Shown here in pieces: positions 10,625-21,973 of a stretch of 64,000 bases of DNA. Within the stretch, counting starts at the first letter, position 1. Each line of letters opens with the position of its first letter. The notes under the pieces are model-generated. The model did no database searches, was not told where the DNA came from, and saw nothing but the letters and a program-made list of their open reading frames with translations. A program made the position numbers and the translations under genes. Origin of the DNA: Eleusine coracana subsp. coracana (taxonomy: Eukaryota > Streptophyta > Magnoliopsida > Poales > Poaceae); the NCBI GenBank assembly GCA_032690845.1, contig CM064425.1, forward strand, positions 36,668,240 to 36,732,239, given 5' to 3'.

Positions 10625-12811
10625 TGTCACACCCATTTTAAGAAGCAAAACGGGGGCAGCCATACGTGTGCCCAGGATCAAGTTTCACACACATACAGTA
10701 CATCATTAATGGTAAACAGAATAAGTATCCATATCCTTTAATTATTACATCATATCTTTATTACAAAGGACCCATAGGTCTAAAAGAAAAGTACATCAAA
10801 GCAGCGGAAATAAACTAGCGTAGACGTCCCAAGACTCCACAGGCACCGACTGGTGGACCATCGCCTAGTACTTGCCGCCATCTTCTTCATGGTAGTCCCA
10901 ACCTTCTCCTGTGGCTGAGCAGTGATATGGTATAGAAAGGGTGAGTACGTGTCGTACTCAGCAAGTGGGGGAAAAGATGACATGGGGCTATAGACAAGAA
11001 AAGCTTATAGGGGTTTGTTGCATGATCTTTTAATTAACCTAAGCATCCTGTTTACTATATGGGGTCATCCCAACCATAAATCCACAAGGTGATATCCAAG
11101 CCAAGTCCAAATCCAAACCACCAATACCAACCATTGCATCCATAACCAACTAATCTTGTGAGGACTCCAGGCCGCTCATGACCGTGAGCGCGGCTATCAT
11201 GACAGTTTTACACTCTGCAGAGGTTATACCACTTTACCCACAAGTCGTGATTCCCTTTGTGCCCGTAGACGCGACCCACATTACACACTTCCTTGGGTGC
11301 GTGGCAGGGTTTCACTACGAGGCTTTTCCAAAGGGTCTCCCAGTACATGCTAGCCACTAAGGTTCCACTCCCGTCCCTAAGTGATAGCCCATCAACAAGC
11401 AGCTCATCACCCCAGGAGCCCCCTCTTGAGCCATTCGGATACAAGGACAGTCCTCTCATGACTTCCATTCCCCGCTCCACCAAAATGCTGCACTGACACT
11501 GGAAGAACACCTAATTACTAGGCCAAGCCTTACCCATATCGGTCTTGTGATGGCACTGTTTCTCTGGGTTATCGCTCCAAGAACCGGTTCCTAGGATCTA
11601 CAACAAGCCTACCGCCACCAACCATGTGCCCACGACACCACATCCATTCCATCCGGCTTGCATAGATCCCTAAGTCCATGTTGCTAAAAAAATTACTAAT
11701 TCCTTCCCAAGTGATATTGTTCGTTAGTCAAAATTAAAGGGGACCCAACAACCTAGTAAACAACTAAGCATGTCTACCCATTGACCGATAAAGTTTTAGT
11801 TCAAGGCGACAAGGACAAGATAGAACAATACTAGTAAACCCTATCAAATAGGTTCCCAATCAATTGACACAAGCATGCAAATCCTAAAGTAACATTCACA
11901 ATAGGTACAAAATGCATCAAGGACAGTTGCCTTCATCCTGCGCGTGCTATTGCTCAACCACTTCGAACTCCTGCTGTTGGAGGTCCTCGTCCGATGATCC
12001 TTGCGTGCAGTCGTCTTTACGCGTGACAGTACCGATACAAGCAATTGCATGCACAATCAATACACAGCCATGCAATCATGGAAAAACAATATGATAATGC
12101 CATGAATGCATAGGTTATGCTCCTACGATCGTTTTGGCACAAGAATCACTTAATTCAGAGTTACGAGTAAAAAGTTATGAAGGTTTGAAGATACAGGGTT
12201 AAAATAATAAAATCAGAAAAATCAGAAAAAGTAGTATTAACAGGTAGTATTAGTTACTACGATCACGTTGGCGCAAGAATTACTTAACTCCGAGTTACGG
12301 TTGAAAAGTTATGAAGGTTTGAAGTTTTAGGGCTAAAATGGTAAAAACAGATAGGTGTAGGGACCTAAAAGTAATTTCTGAAAAGTACAAGGACTAATTT
12401 GTAAAAAGAACTAGGTAAAAATAACCTATCATAAAATCTAGGGACTAAAATGTAATTTATAACAAGTTCAGGGACTAAAGTGTAAAAAGATAGGACCTAA
12501 ATATAATTAAAAATAAGTCTAGTGGTGTTTTTGTAAAAATACAGGGCCAAAATAATAATTCTAGTAAAATACAGGGATGTTTCTATAAAAATGTAGAGCT
12601 AAAATAATTTTTATGAAGTTTAGGGGCTTAAATAAAATTTTCTAAAGCTTCTGCACAAAAACAGGGGCATAAATATAATTTAAATTAAACATAGAGGCCT
12701 AAATGCAAAAAGCTAGCTATATCGAGGAATTAAATGAATTAATTTAAATCTAAAAATCCCGTGGACTAGGTCTATGGGTTCTGTGGACCCACGGTCCGAT
12801 GGTCCACGGTG
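10625..12811 (-). repeat. Element B 5' LTR, truncated (lacks U3 start)
   Basis: Begins TGTCACACCC on the + strand and follows the left LTR until ...CCACGGTG at about 12810. The part equivalent to 3442-4619, including the TATA box, is missing. Element C sequence starts at the break. The open frames at 11178-11360 and 1830-2012 are the same non-coding LTR segment in the two copies. Confidence 0.9.
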
Positions 12812-13068
12812 GGCCGATTACATACCCGAACCCTAATGGTGCGGTGGCGGCTGTATATGAAGATTCTAGGATCGTGCAAGACCCTCTGGACGTGTCCCTA
12901 ATTGGGCTCAACTAGATACAAAGCCCAAAGGCCAAAAATAGGCGACGCAGCACCGACACAGATTCTGGACTCTCCCTTGTTTCGACGATTCCTGATGACT
13001 CCGAATGAATTTTGACATGAGGCTGGCGGCATTGGAAAGGTCTTCTCCTTATCTTTCCGTACATAAGG
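12812..13068 (-). repeat. Element C 3' LTR remnant
   Basis: About 257 bp matching the middle of the 5' LTR (roughly 17850-18108; shared block TGTATATGAAG, GGATCGTGCAAGACCCTCTG and onward to CTTATCTTTCCGT). The match fades leftward over 12812-12850. Both LTR ends are absent. Confidence 0.75.
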
Positions 13069-14515
13069 AAACTTAGAGAATGAATATACTTAAGTGATTC
13101 ATGATCAGAATGAATAACAAATTCTTTGGGCAACAAATAATGACGCCACGTCTCTAAAAAACGTACAAGTGCATATAGTTCCTTGTCATACGTGGAATAA
13201 TTCAAAACAGGCCCAGTAATTTTCTCACTAAAGTATGCAACAGGTTTACCATCTTGCATCAAAACACCACCAATGCCTGTACCACTAGCATCACATTCAA
13301 GCTCAAAAGTCTTATCAAAATTGGGTAATTGCAGCAATGGTGCATGTGTAAGTTTGTCGTTCAAAGCATCAAAAGACTCATGATGTACCTTACCAAAATG
13401 GAAGTCAACGCCCTTCTTTGTCAACTCATGCAATGGTGCTGAAATCTTTGACAAAGCGGTGGTAGAAACCTGCAAGACCAAGAAAACTCCTCACCTGTGT
13501 GATAGTTTTTGGTACAGGCCAGCTCTTTATGGCTTCAATCTTCGCCTCATCCACCTCAATTCCCTGTGGAGTCACAACATAGCCAAGAAAAGAGACTCGA
13601 TCCGTGCAAAAGGTGCACTTCTTAAGGTTACCAAATAAACGTGCAACTCACAAAGCATCAAAAACAGCACGCAAATGAATCATATGATCATCCATGGATT
13701 TGCTATAAATCAAGATATCATCAGAGTAAACAACCACAAATTTGCCAATAAAAGGTCTTAAAACCTCATTCATCAAACGCATGAAAGTACTAGGTGCATT
13801 AGTTAAACCAAAAGGCATTACTAACCACTCATACAACCCAAATTTAGTTTTGAAAGCTGTTTTCCATTCATCTCCAAGTTTCATTCTAATTTGATGGTAG
13901 CCACTACGCAAATCAATTTTAGTGAAAATTATAGAACCACATAACTCATCAAGCATGTCGTCTAGGCTAGGAATAGGATGACGATACCTAATAGTAATGT
14001 TATTAATGGCTCTACAATCTACACACATACGCCAAGAACCATCTTTCTTAAAAACCAAAAGTACAGAAACAGCACAGGGACTAAGTGATTGACGAACATA
14101 CCCACGATCCAAAAGGCCTTGGACTTGTCGTTGTATCTCCTTAGTCTCCTCAGGGTTGGTCCTATAAGTAGCATGGTTTGGCAAAGTAGCAACAGGAATC
14201 AAATCAATTTGATGCTCAATCCCTCTCAAAGGTGGCAATCCCCGGGGTATCTCAGCTGGGAAAATATCCTCATACTCCTGCAAAAGGTTAGTGACAGCAG
14301 AAGGCAATGCACTAGAAACAATATCACTAAGCGAAAACAAGGCTTGTTTGCATATCAAAGCATAGCAAATATCATCAGCAAAAATTTCAGCAAGCTCAGA
14401 TTTTGTGGCAAGACATGAACGACCTTGCAATTTAATTCCAGCACCCTTAGAACTTGAAGAATCATTAACATTACTTGGTGTAGAACCAGAATTAACAGGT
14501 TGCTGAATTTCAAGC
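13069..14515 (-). pseudogene. Element C RT and RNase H
   Basis: RT from about 14430: RGYVRQSLSPCAVSVLLVFKKDGSWRMC-type palm start, FGLTNAPSTFMRLMN and intact catalytic YSDDILIYS near 13715. A stop at about 13650 is Arg CGA changed to TGA. Near 13440 the frame changes inside a sequence that looks like the loss of one copy of an 11-bp direct repeat (AGCACCATTGC). RNase H follows (FELECDASGTGIGGVLMQDG, HSDHESLKY), and then the frame runs into LTR sequence. No integrase. Another frame change near 14520 separates this part from protease. Confidence 0.88.
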
Positions 14516-16358
14516 CTTTATTTTTCAAACTAGCAGCTCGTTCTAAATCAGCTTGTACAATTTCAGCAGGGGTCATTGGTAACAAAGTAATTTTAGTTCT
14601 TTTATGCATAAAAGTGTACTTATTACTTTTACCATGGTGTACAGCATCATTATCAAATTTCCAAGGTCTACCCAATAAAAGTGAACAAGCTTGCATGGGT
14701 ACAACATCACAATCAACAGAATCCACATAGGAACCAATAGAAAAAGGAACTCTGCAAGTTTGTATTACCTTAGCTTTTCTAGAGTCTTTTAACCACTGAA
14801 TGTAGTATGGATGTGGATGTGGACGTGTGGTCAAATCAAGCTTCTTAACCACATCAGAGCTCACCAAATTGTTGCAGCTTCCTCCATCAATGATGACACG
14901 TGCTCGGCGGTTCTTGATGACGAAGAAAATCTGGAACAAGTTATGTCGCTGCATCGTCTCGGGCTGCTGGATTTGTGTGCTAATCACACGCTGCACAATA
15001 ATATTCATGTAGCCCGTGGTATCTCCGCCTCCAAGGACAAGGTCATCGCTGGTGGCAGCGACATCCTCCTCCTCATCCTCCAGATCGGAGGTGCTCATGT
15101 AACCGCCATCATCTGTTGCCACATATGCCCGCCTACTTGGGCAATCTTTCTGCACATGACCAAGACCATGACAGCGGTGGCACTGAATCCCTGTAGTGCA
15201 TCCCGTCGAAGCAACAGAGGAGGCACTACTAGCCGGTACCTGCATAGAATTTTTACCTGAGCGCGTAGAAGGGGCAGGGGCTGATCTTGGTGCTGTAGAA
15301 ACAATACTAGCTGGTGGGGGCGGCCGGAAAGATGGCTTGGGCAGCCCCGAAGTCCCCATCGGCCGTGGTGGGTAGAAAGTCCTGGACTTGCTGTACTCCT
15401 CAAAAGCCTGGAAAAGTCCCTGTGATTCTTTCTCTGCAAGCATAGCATACTGGAAACACTGGTTGAGGGTATAAACTTCTTTATAATCAAGGATGTCCTG
15501 AATTTCTTTTCTCAAACCAGAATAAAAGCGGCAAATCTGATCCTCTACATTTTCAACAATAGCACAACGAATCAAACCCTGCTGAAGCTCACTAAAATAC
15601 TCTTGAACAGTTTTATCTCCTTGATCTAAACGCTGCAGTTTATTACGAATCTCTCTATAAAAAGAAGGAGGAACAAAACGATCACGCAATGCTACCTTAA
15701 ATTCTTCCCAAGTAGTAGGCAAATCAGTTTTAGCAGCTAGACCACTCCACCAAACAATAGCAAAGTCCTTAAACTCACTAGTGGCTTGTCTAACTCTATG
15801 TTGTTCAGGAACAAGGTGAGCATTAAATTTTTGTTCTACAGTCATTTCCCAATCAAGGTAAGCATCACCATCGTACTGACCAGAAAACGAAGGAATTGAA
15901 AACTTAATTTTAGCATACGGGTCATCTAGAGCATGGTTACCTTGTGTGCGACGGTTGTGATTGTGGAAACCACCCATACCTTGAGGGTTACGTTGCAAAC
16001 GATGTTGTAACCTTGCGGTCCTTGTAGCTGACCTATCGACGGTGCCATCAGCCTTAAACACCGTTTCTTCATCATGGTCGTCTTCAATGTCGTTGTTGGT
16101 GATGGTGTTGGTGTTGGTGTTGGTGGTCTTGTGAGCGGTTTCCAATTCGACAACCTGATCGGTTAACATAGAGACTCTCTTATCCAACCGCTCAATGCTT
16201 TCTCCCAGGTGAATCTTGGTGACGGCGTCGGTGACGGTCCTAGTGATCGTCTCTGCCAAATCACTCTGAACCGCCTGCAAAGCCTTCTGTAGCTGACTTT
16301 GGCTCACGCACTCATCAAATTTTGAGGGCGAAGCACCCTCTCCATCGCTTCCTGACAT
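14516..16358 (-). pseudogene. Element C gag-protease
   Basis: Long open frame of about 610 codons with the likely start MSGSDGEG at 16358; an upstream in-frame ATG at 16382 is less likely. A coiled region with a variable (NT)n stretch is followed by the gag domain (IPSFSGQYDGDAYLDWE, FAIVWWSGL, FVPPSFYREIRNKLQRL), a Ser/Thr/Pro linker, a CCHC knuckle CHRCHGLGHVQKDC near 15150, an acidic tail, and an aspartic protease region with IIDGGSCNNLVS near 14880 and SLLLGRPW near 14665. The frame is open to 14355, but after about 14520 it is out of phase with RT. Best-preserved coding region in the window. Confidence 0.88.
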
Positions 16359-17554
16359 CAAAAATACCCAAACAGGAAACAAAAAGTGAAGGTTATCCCT
16401 ACAAAACTACTAAGCAGTGGTGCCTTTCAACACAGCAAAAGGAAGCTTCTTTCAAAGCTCTTACAAAGTTCTGAAAAAAACAAAGCAAAGGATACCAGGG
16501 AGGTGTGTTCCACGATTGCAAGGGTTACAAAATAACCTGTGTGCTGTCCAGAAGAAATATGTAGAGCTAGGAAGGCCAAATATATATATGTGAGTGGCAC
16601 ACAAATCAAGAACAGATACTGAAGCTGAATAAGTGCCCAAGTAACTTGTCCCTAGTTGCTGGTCTAACTATGTTCTAGAATAGTAGTGATAGCATAGAAG
16701 AAACAAGGAGACAAAGGCACACAGTCGATAAGGGGCTAAGTGCAAAACAGCCAAACTCAGAAATTCCAGCGGGCTAGATGGAGCATTAGTAGGAATCCCA
16801 AATTTATTTTTTTTATTTTATTTTTTTGATATTTTTTTTCCAACTCACTAGCAAAGGGGGAGAAACCACAAAACATTTCAGCTCAAACAGAGCTAGGACG
16901 TGGCCTACAAAAAATCTTGAAGTTTGAGAAAACGCCGGGTTTCAACTTGAATGAATTTTTTCTTTATCTTCCCGATTTTTTTTGAATTTTCTGACAAGGG
17001 CAAATAGGGTATAACCAAGTGTGGGTCACCTCACTTTTTGTCAAGAATCTCCTGTTAAACTTTTAGCTAAAACGGACAACCGAGCGAAAAGTTATGGCTG
17101 TTTTACCGAAGGGGTGTCGGAATCGGTTTTGAAGAAACCCGGGGTTTGAGTGAAACCCGAGTCGGGCTTGGGGTCGGGTAGGGATTTTTTTGGCGGGGTG
17201 GATGCAGCGAAAAGTGGAATTTATGAGAATTGCTCCAATGTGTTGAGGGTGGGATTAAGGTGGGCGTGTTGATCAATCAACCCTAGCACACAAAGCCGAC
17301 AAAACCGAGGGTGCTGGAAGGGATGGCGGCTAGGGTTGCAAAGGAAACACTACTGACAACAAAAACACAAACTAAACCAGCGACTAAACAAGAACTAGGA
17401 CACAAACTCAACACTACGGACTCTGAAATTGAAATATGCAAAGGCTAAACACGTGGTTATGGGTGCGGGAATTTTTTTAGGGCTTTTCTGTGGACGATAG
17501 GAAGAACACGAAAACAAAACTAAAGGGTAGTGCAAACCTGACGGTGCACTTGAA
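16359..17554 (-). other. Element C leader, non-coding
   Basis: 1.2 kb between primer site and gag. It contains T-rich runs (16803-16840) and no convincing ORF. Nothing else recognised. Confidence 0.6.
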
Positions 17555-17567
17555 GCTCTGATTAACA
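17555..17567 (-). other. Degenerate primer binding site of element C
   Basis: Minus strand reads TGTTAATCAGAGC, close to TGGTATCAGAGC (initiator-Met tRNA). It lies just inside the LTR edge at 17573. Confidence 0.55.
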
Positions 17568-17572
17568 CTTAA

Positions 17573-18414
17573 TGTGAACAAGGGTTCCCGATCTTCTGAA
17601 AGGTTCTTGGTAAGTTGATTTGGTCGGAGGCGACACACAAATCGATCCGGCTTCAGAACAACACATTCTAAACCCCGCAATCGCAGCACGACGTCTCCTC
17701 TGGTTATCAACCGTCGAAGGACAATTGACCATGCCGAGAAGGCTAATCTCTGCCTGCGAATCAAGAACACAAGCAAGAACAACGAAGATTAAACACACGA
17801 AGTTGGGGTCTCACAAACCGATGAACGGCGATACTATTTATGAACAGAATTGATCTAAGCAAAACCTGAACAATAACGCTGTGGCGGCAGATGTATATGA
17901 AGACCATAGGATCGTGCAAGACCCTCTGGACGCGCCCCTAATTGGGCTCAACTAGATACAAAGCCCAAAGGCCAAAAATAGGCGACGCAACACCGATATA
18001 GATTCTGGACTCTCTCTTGTTTCGACAAGTCTTGATGACTCCAGATGAATTGTGACATGTGGCCAGCGTCATTGGAAAGGTCTTCTCCTTATCTTTCCGT
18101 GCATATGTAGAACGTCCAAATCCGAGTCCGTACGCGTCCTCGGCGACTGTTTTAGTGCAGAGTGGTCCTGGGTCCCGAAACAGACTCGAAGTCGGTTTTG
18201 ATTGGGCCTCCACTTTGGCTTCCTAGCCCTTGCTGGTCCTCCACGTTACCAACTCTTTATCCCATCATCTCCTGATCCTCTCCATGGTTTCTAATCATAA
18301 AATAATCATTAGGTAGCAAACCATTCTCCAAAGTAACATATAGCGAAGAACGTAGGAACGAGCTCACCTCTAAATTTAGTCGTCGTGCACAAGCTCTAGT
18401 CATTGGAAGGGAGA
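17573..18414 (-). repeat. Element C 5' LTR
   Basis: Begins TGTGAACAAGG on the + strand next to the degenerate primer site and runs to about 18414, where A LTR sequence (GTTGCTTTCGCCTC) resumes. The middle part matches the 3' LTR remnant. The exact right end is uncertain by about 15 bp. Confidence 0.65.
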
Positions 18415-18451
18415 GGCGTGAGTTGCTTTCGCCTCCGCCCAGTGTGCTCTA
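18415..18451 (+). repeat. Element A 5' LTR, second segment
   Basis: Short piece matching 38287-38327 of the 3' LTR (GTTGCTTTCGCCTC...GCGCTCT). Its last five bases CTCTA are the left target duplication of element D. Confidence 0.88.
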
Positions 18452-18666
18452 TGTTGGCACTTCCCAAGTGCCCCTTTTATATGTGAATATTGCCCCAATT
18501 AGAGCATAATTGATACTAATTTAGGCCATTTACCTATGATATTGCCTATATATTTGTATTTGCATTGTTTTGGAGCTTTATTGCAGAAACAGGTAAAATT
18601 GGTGATTAATACGATGATGGAGAGGACAGGAGTCTAGAACCGACGAAAAGCACTGAATAAGCCTAG

Positions 18667-18975
18667 TGCGCCGATCGGCGCAGCCCATGAGCTGATCGGT
18701 GCAAGGGTGTTTTGACCCACAGAAGTGACCGAGGCCCATTCCACATGTTTAAGGAAGTTTATCTACGCAAGACACATGAAGATATTTGTCTAAGAAGAAT
18801 TATGGAACTTCAAGAAGATTTATGGAACTCCAAGATCTTAACATGCAGTACAAGACTTTATCTCAAAGAAAAAGGCCCACATGGCAGCTGTGGAAGACAG
18901 AGGAACCGACTCAGGGAAGAAATCAGAGAAGACACGGCTTGCGCCGATCGGCGCAATCCTGCGCCGATCGGCGCA
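18667..18975. repeat. Paired 16-bp palindromes in U3 of D
   Basis: Perfect copies of TGCGCCGATCGGCGCA at 18667-18682, 18940-18955 and 18960-18975, and a variant at 18690-18703. The pair at 18940/18960 has a 20-bp offset. The array ends about 45 bp before the TATA box at 19021. Confidence 0.9.
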
Positions 18976-19020
18976 ACCACCTTATTTGCTAGAAACCGAG
19001 TCCTTTACGAGTAGAACCCC

Positions 19021-19028
19021 TATAAATA
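19021..19028 (+). promoter_or_regulatory. TATA box of D 5' LTR
   Basis: TATAAATA in CCCCTATAAATACTT. The same box is at 27496-27503 in the 3' LTR. Probable start of the element transcript lies about 30 bp downstream. Confidence 0.75.
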
Positions 19029-19675
19029 CTTATAAACCCTCGCCACAGAAGAGGAGGCGACAGAGGGACACCAGATCTGTGAGTTAGAGCCACTGGGGCT
19101 TGCCCCGTTAGAGTAGGTCTCTAGTTGAGTTTCAAGAACCATTGGAGTCAAGAGTTGATCCGTCAAGGTAGGCCATCTCGATGGGGATGAATCTTACTCT
19201 ATGTATCTCAAGGATGATTGAATATGTTGATGATGGTTTTGGTGATTTGTCTATCTTGATTCTATAATCATTCATGTACTTATTCCAATTGCTTAGTTCT
19301 AGGCTAAGTAAGTAGATATTATCTTAATCGTGGTGATTAGGGTAGTATTCGGACATTGTATTGATTATGGTTGCTTGATGATGCCAGTAGTGTGGTTTAG
19401 CGGTGACGGCACTAAGCCTGCGCAGCACTATTGGATTGTTGAGTAGGGTAAGATACTAGCGCGATTAAGGGTTTCCTCTCGGCAGCGATAAATCGGGAGC
19501 CACTCGGAAAGCAGGGTGCTCTTACTCATTATAGGTTTTCATTGATCCATGTAATTACCCATGATGATGCTATTCAATTAGACTATCTGGTTACGATCTC
19601 ACTAGTAGATATCTGGCTACTCACTTATCAGCATAGGTTTACAAGATCTGGTGTACTTTGGCTTAGACTCACTGT

Positions 19676-19827
19676 GTGCCGATCGGGTCAACCCCTGCGC
19701 CGATCGGTGCCACCACAGATTCACCAGTGTGCCGATCGGCCCAACTCCTACGCCGATTGGCGCAATCACAGATTGGCTTAGTTTCACTAGTGTGCCGATC
19801 GGCTCAATCCCCACGCCGATCGGCGCA
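19676..19827. repeat. Three double-palindrome units in the D 5' LTR
   Basis: Six copies at 19676, 19696, 19728, 19749, 19791 and 19812. Each unit has a GTGCCGATCGGCTC-type copy followed 20-21 bp later by a CGCCGATCGGCGC-type copy, then an ACAGATT tail. The same six-copy block is at 28150-28302 in the 3' LTR. Confidence 0.9.
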
Positions 19828-20072
19828 ACGACAGATTTACTGTCTGACACACCTTTGCGCTGGCCAGTCTCCCCCTCATGCAACCTGACCTTGACAGTAG
19901 CCTTAACTAGATCTTTTATTATTAACTTTGTTTAATAAATCCCTAAGATCCCAGTGGATTCAATAAACCTTGGAATACTCAATTCAAGGGAAAAAGTGCT
20001 ACAATCGTATACCGTCCTCTTGCGGTATATAAGTGGGTGCGTAGATACGACCAACAAGCTATCCTTTTTCTC

Positions 20073-20088
20073 GCGCTATTGCCGGGGA
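20073..20088 (+). other. Primer binding site region of D
   Basis: GCGCTATTGCCGGGGA lies shortly after the LTR end at 20056. It resembles the GGCGCCGTTGCCGGGGA primer site of Tat/Athila elements with changes in the first half. Confidence 0.6.
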
Positions 20089-20189
20089 CCATCGTAGGTT
20101 TTTAAACATTGTTTGATGCATTAGTGTTTAGTCATTGTGCTTTACTTGTCTCTCTAGTACATATATTCTGTTAAGTGAAACTAATAGGT

Positions 20190-21970
20190 ATGGACGGTCC
20201 TAAGTCAAACAAACCCTCTAATTACGCCGATGATCCAAAAAGACTCTTACACAAGAAGAGAACAGAGGATAAGAGAAGCAAGTCACTTGGAGATTTGGAA
20301 GCAGTCTGCGCAACACCTCGAGTATTATTCACAATAGAAGACTCAGCTCAAGAGCAAGAAGAAGAGGAGATGGCAGAGGTACCTATGGTTAATCGTCTCA
20401 AGCCATGATTGACTAGTATTGTCAAGACAGATTTCCAAGAAGCTCAAGATCAACTTCCGTATTAATTGGAGAGATATGTTGGAATAGTGGTGCAACAACC
20501 GTTCACAGGTTCAGAAGATCCCAATCATCACTTGCAGCACTACCTTGAAGTTTGCAGCACATTCAAGATAGCGGGATTGACAGGAGATCAAGCGCGTGTG
20601 CGGCTGTTCCCCTTCTCTCTAATTGGACGTCCTAAGCAATGGTACAATGGATTGGAAAACACAGTGAAAACGGTGTGGAACATATTAGCAGCTGAATTCT
20701 TGGCCAAATACTTCCCTCCGGTAAGACTCAAGCTTTGAAAAATAAGATTCTTGGATTTATACAGAATATTGATGAGAGCATTGGAGAAGCATGGGAAAGA
20801 TACAATGAGCATATGGATGCATGCCCTCATCATTGTCTGACGATTGGAGAAGTTGTTGAGAAGTTCTACATAGGATTGAATCTTTTGTCACATCAACATT
20901 TGGACGCCTCAGCTGCAGGATCATTCATGTCAAAAACCCCCACCGAAGCTAAGAATTTGATCAAGTTGTTAGTTTAAAATCAATCGTGGGATGGTGAGAG
21001 AAGCTCAAGGAATTTGCAACCTTCAAAAGGAGTAGTGAAGAGTGTGATTGAGAAGACTCAGGAAGAATTGATTATAGATCGCCTCGATGCTATTCAAAGA
21101 AGGTTGGACAATAATCTTCATATCCCTAAGGAAGAGACACTCAAGCTGGTGGAATCACGCTCAACATGTAGTGAGTGTGGAGAATTTGGTCATGTGCAGA
21201 AAGATTGCCCTGAAGAGATGAAGATGTTAGAATATATGAAGAATAGTGGATGGAAGCCCCAATATCAACAACAAAGGAGTTCTTTCTCTCCTAGTTCGTC
21301 CATGCAAAACTCTATCCCTCTTCGTCTCCAATGTCATGAGTTCTTCCAAGCTCAAGAGAAGATCAACAAGGACAATCAAGCTAGATTCAAGGAGATTGAT
21401 CGTGTCCTTGAGAGAGTTAATGACAAAGTGATAGAAATTGGGAGCTCCAACGAGCAGATTTTGAAGCATAGCAAGATTATGGAGCAACAAATAGGACAGC
21501 TATCGCAAGCCATTCAAGGCAACAAGGGGGCTATTCCTGGCAATATGATGTCTGCAGAGCAGTTGAAGGCAATAGCTATACGATTAGAAAAACAAACAGA
21601 AGATCTAGAACACTCTACGGGAGCAAAGAAGCCCCGCGCCGATCGGCGCACACACGACGCCGATCAACGCGACGACCCTATCAGAGCCAATCGGCTCCCT
21701 GAAAGCGCCGATCGGCGCAAGGAGGATGATGACCTCTCTGGTCTGAAGATGGGCATAGAGACAGAAGAGCATGGCCCTCCCACGTTTCTAGATACTCAAT
21801 TACTGACGAAGACAGAAAGAGCGCGACAACACGACGAGCAGTTTGCAAGATTCATCGGTATTATGAAGAAGCTTTACATCAATGTCCCTTTTGTTGATGC
21901 TATCCAAGTTCCCACCTATGCCAAGTACATTAAGGACATGATGCAAAACAAGAAGTCTCTAGTTTCTGAG
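20190..21970 (+). pseudogene. Element D gag
   Basis: Start chosen at ATG 20190 (MDGPKSNK). The gag domain at about 20466-20950 shows the Tat-type pattern FTGSEDPNHHLQHY, FPFSLIGRPKQWYN, FLAKYFPP, then GEAWERYNEHMDACPHHCL. A CCHC knuckle CSECGEFGHVQKDC lies near 21168-21210, followed by a coiled stretch. Stops at 20406, 20463 and 20975 and a one-base loss near 20720 (frame 0 to frame 2) make it defective. At 21635-21719 four palindrome copies lie inside the reading frame and encode Arg/Asp-rich residues (ADRRTHDADQRDD). A stop at 21971 separates it from protease. Confidence 0.85.
21635..21719. repeat. Palindrome quartet inside D gag
   Basis: Copies at 21635, 21656, 21684 and 21704. Offsets within pairs are 21 and 20 bp. 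They are in the gag frame after the zinc knuckle and before protease, where the encoded residues look unrelated to the gag fold. Confidence 0.85.
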
Positions 21971-21973
21971 TAG

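Larger units (their letters stand above)
1275..12811 (-). mobile_element. Element B: Tekay-like Ty3/gypsy chromovirus nested in the LTR of A
   Basis: Minus-strand LTR retrotransposon. From its 5' side: truncated 5' LTR (12811-10625), PBS (10620-10609), an extra ORF (10432-9485), gag (9218-8160), pol with C-terminal chromodomain (8159-4650), polypurine tract and complete 3' LTR (4619-1275). On the + strand the LTR runs from TGTCACACC to GGTGTTACA, a clear terminal inverted repeat. The right LTR stops at a point matching 3441 of the left LTR, so about 1.2 kb of U3 and the right flank are gone. The element sits inside the 5' LTR of A after 1274. Confidence 0.92.
12812..18414 (-). mobile_element. 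Element C: chromovirus (CRM/Reina type) lacking integrase
   Basis: Minus-strand gypsy element: 5' LTR 18414-17573, degenerate initiator-Met-type primer site, leader, gag-protease 16358-14516, RT-RNase H to about 13069, then a direct jump into a piece of 3' LTR (13068-12812). Integrase and the first and last thirds of the 3' LTR are missing. It sits exactly where the 5' LTR of B is cut and where about 400 bp of the A LTR (equivalent to 37883-38286) are absent, so a deletion at this junction accompanied or followed insertion. No target duplication can be defined. The CRM/Reina assignment rests on gag motifs and is tentative. Confidence 0.8.
18452..20056 (+). repeat. Element D 5' LTR (1605 bp)
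   Basis: Runs from TGTTGGCACTTCCC to ...ACGACCAACA. It differs from the 3' LTR by scattered substitutions and by one extra 20-bp palindrome unit at 18940-18975. Palindromes lie at 18667, 18690, 18940 and 18960 (upstream of TATA), and as three double units at 19676-19827 downstream of TATA. Confidence 0.95.

Noticed and set aside
18667..19827. CRISPR-like look of repeated palindromes with short spacers
   Set aside because: Plant nuclear DNA; units are scattered across an element, spacers are only 4-7 bp and not unique spacer-sized, and there is no cas gene.
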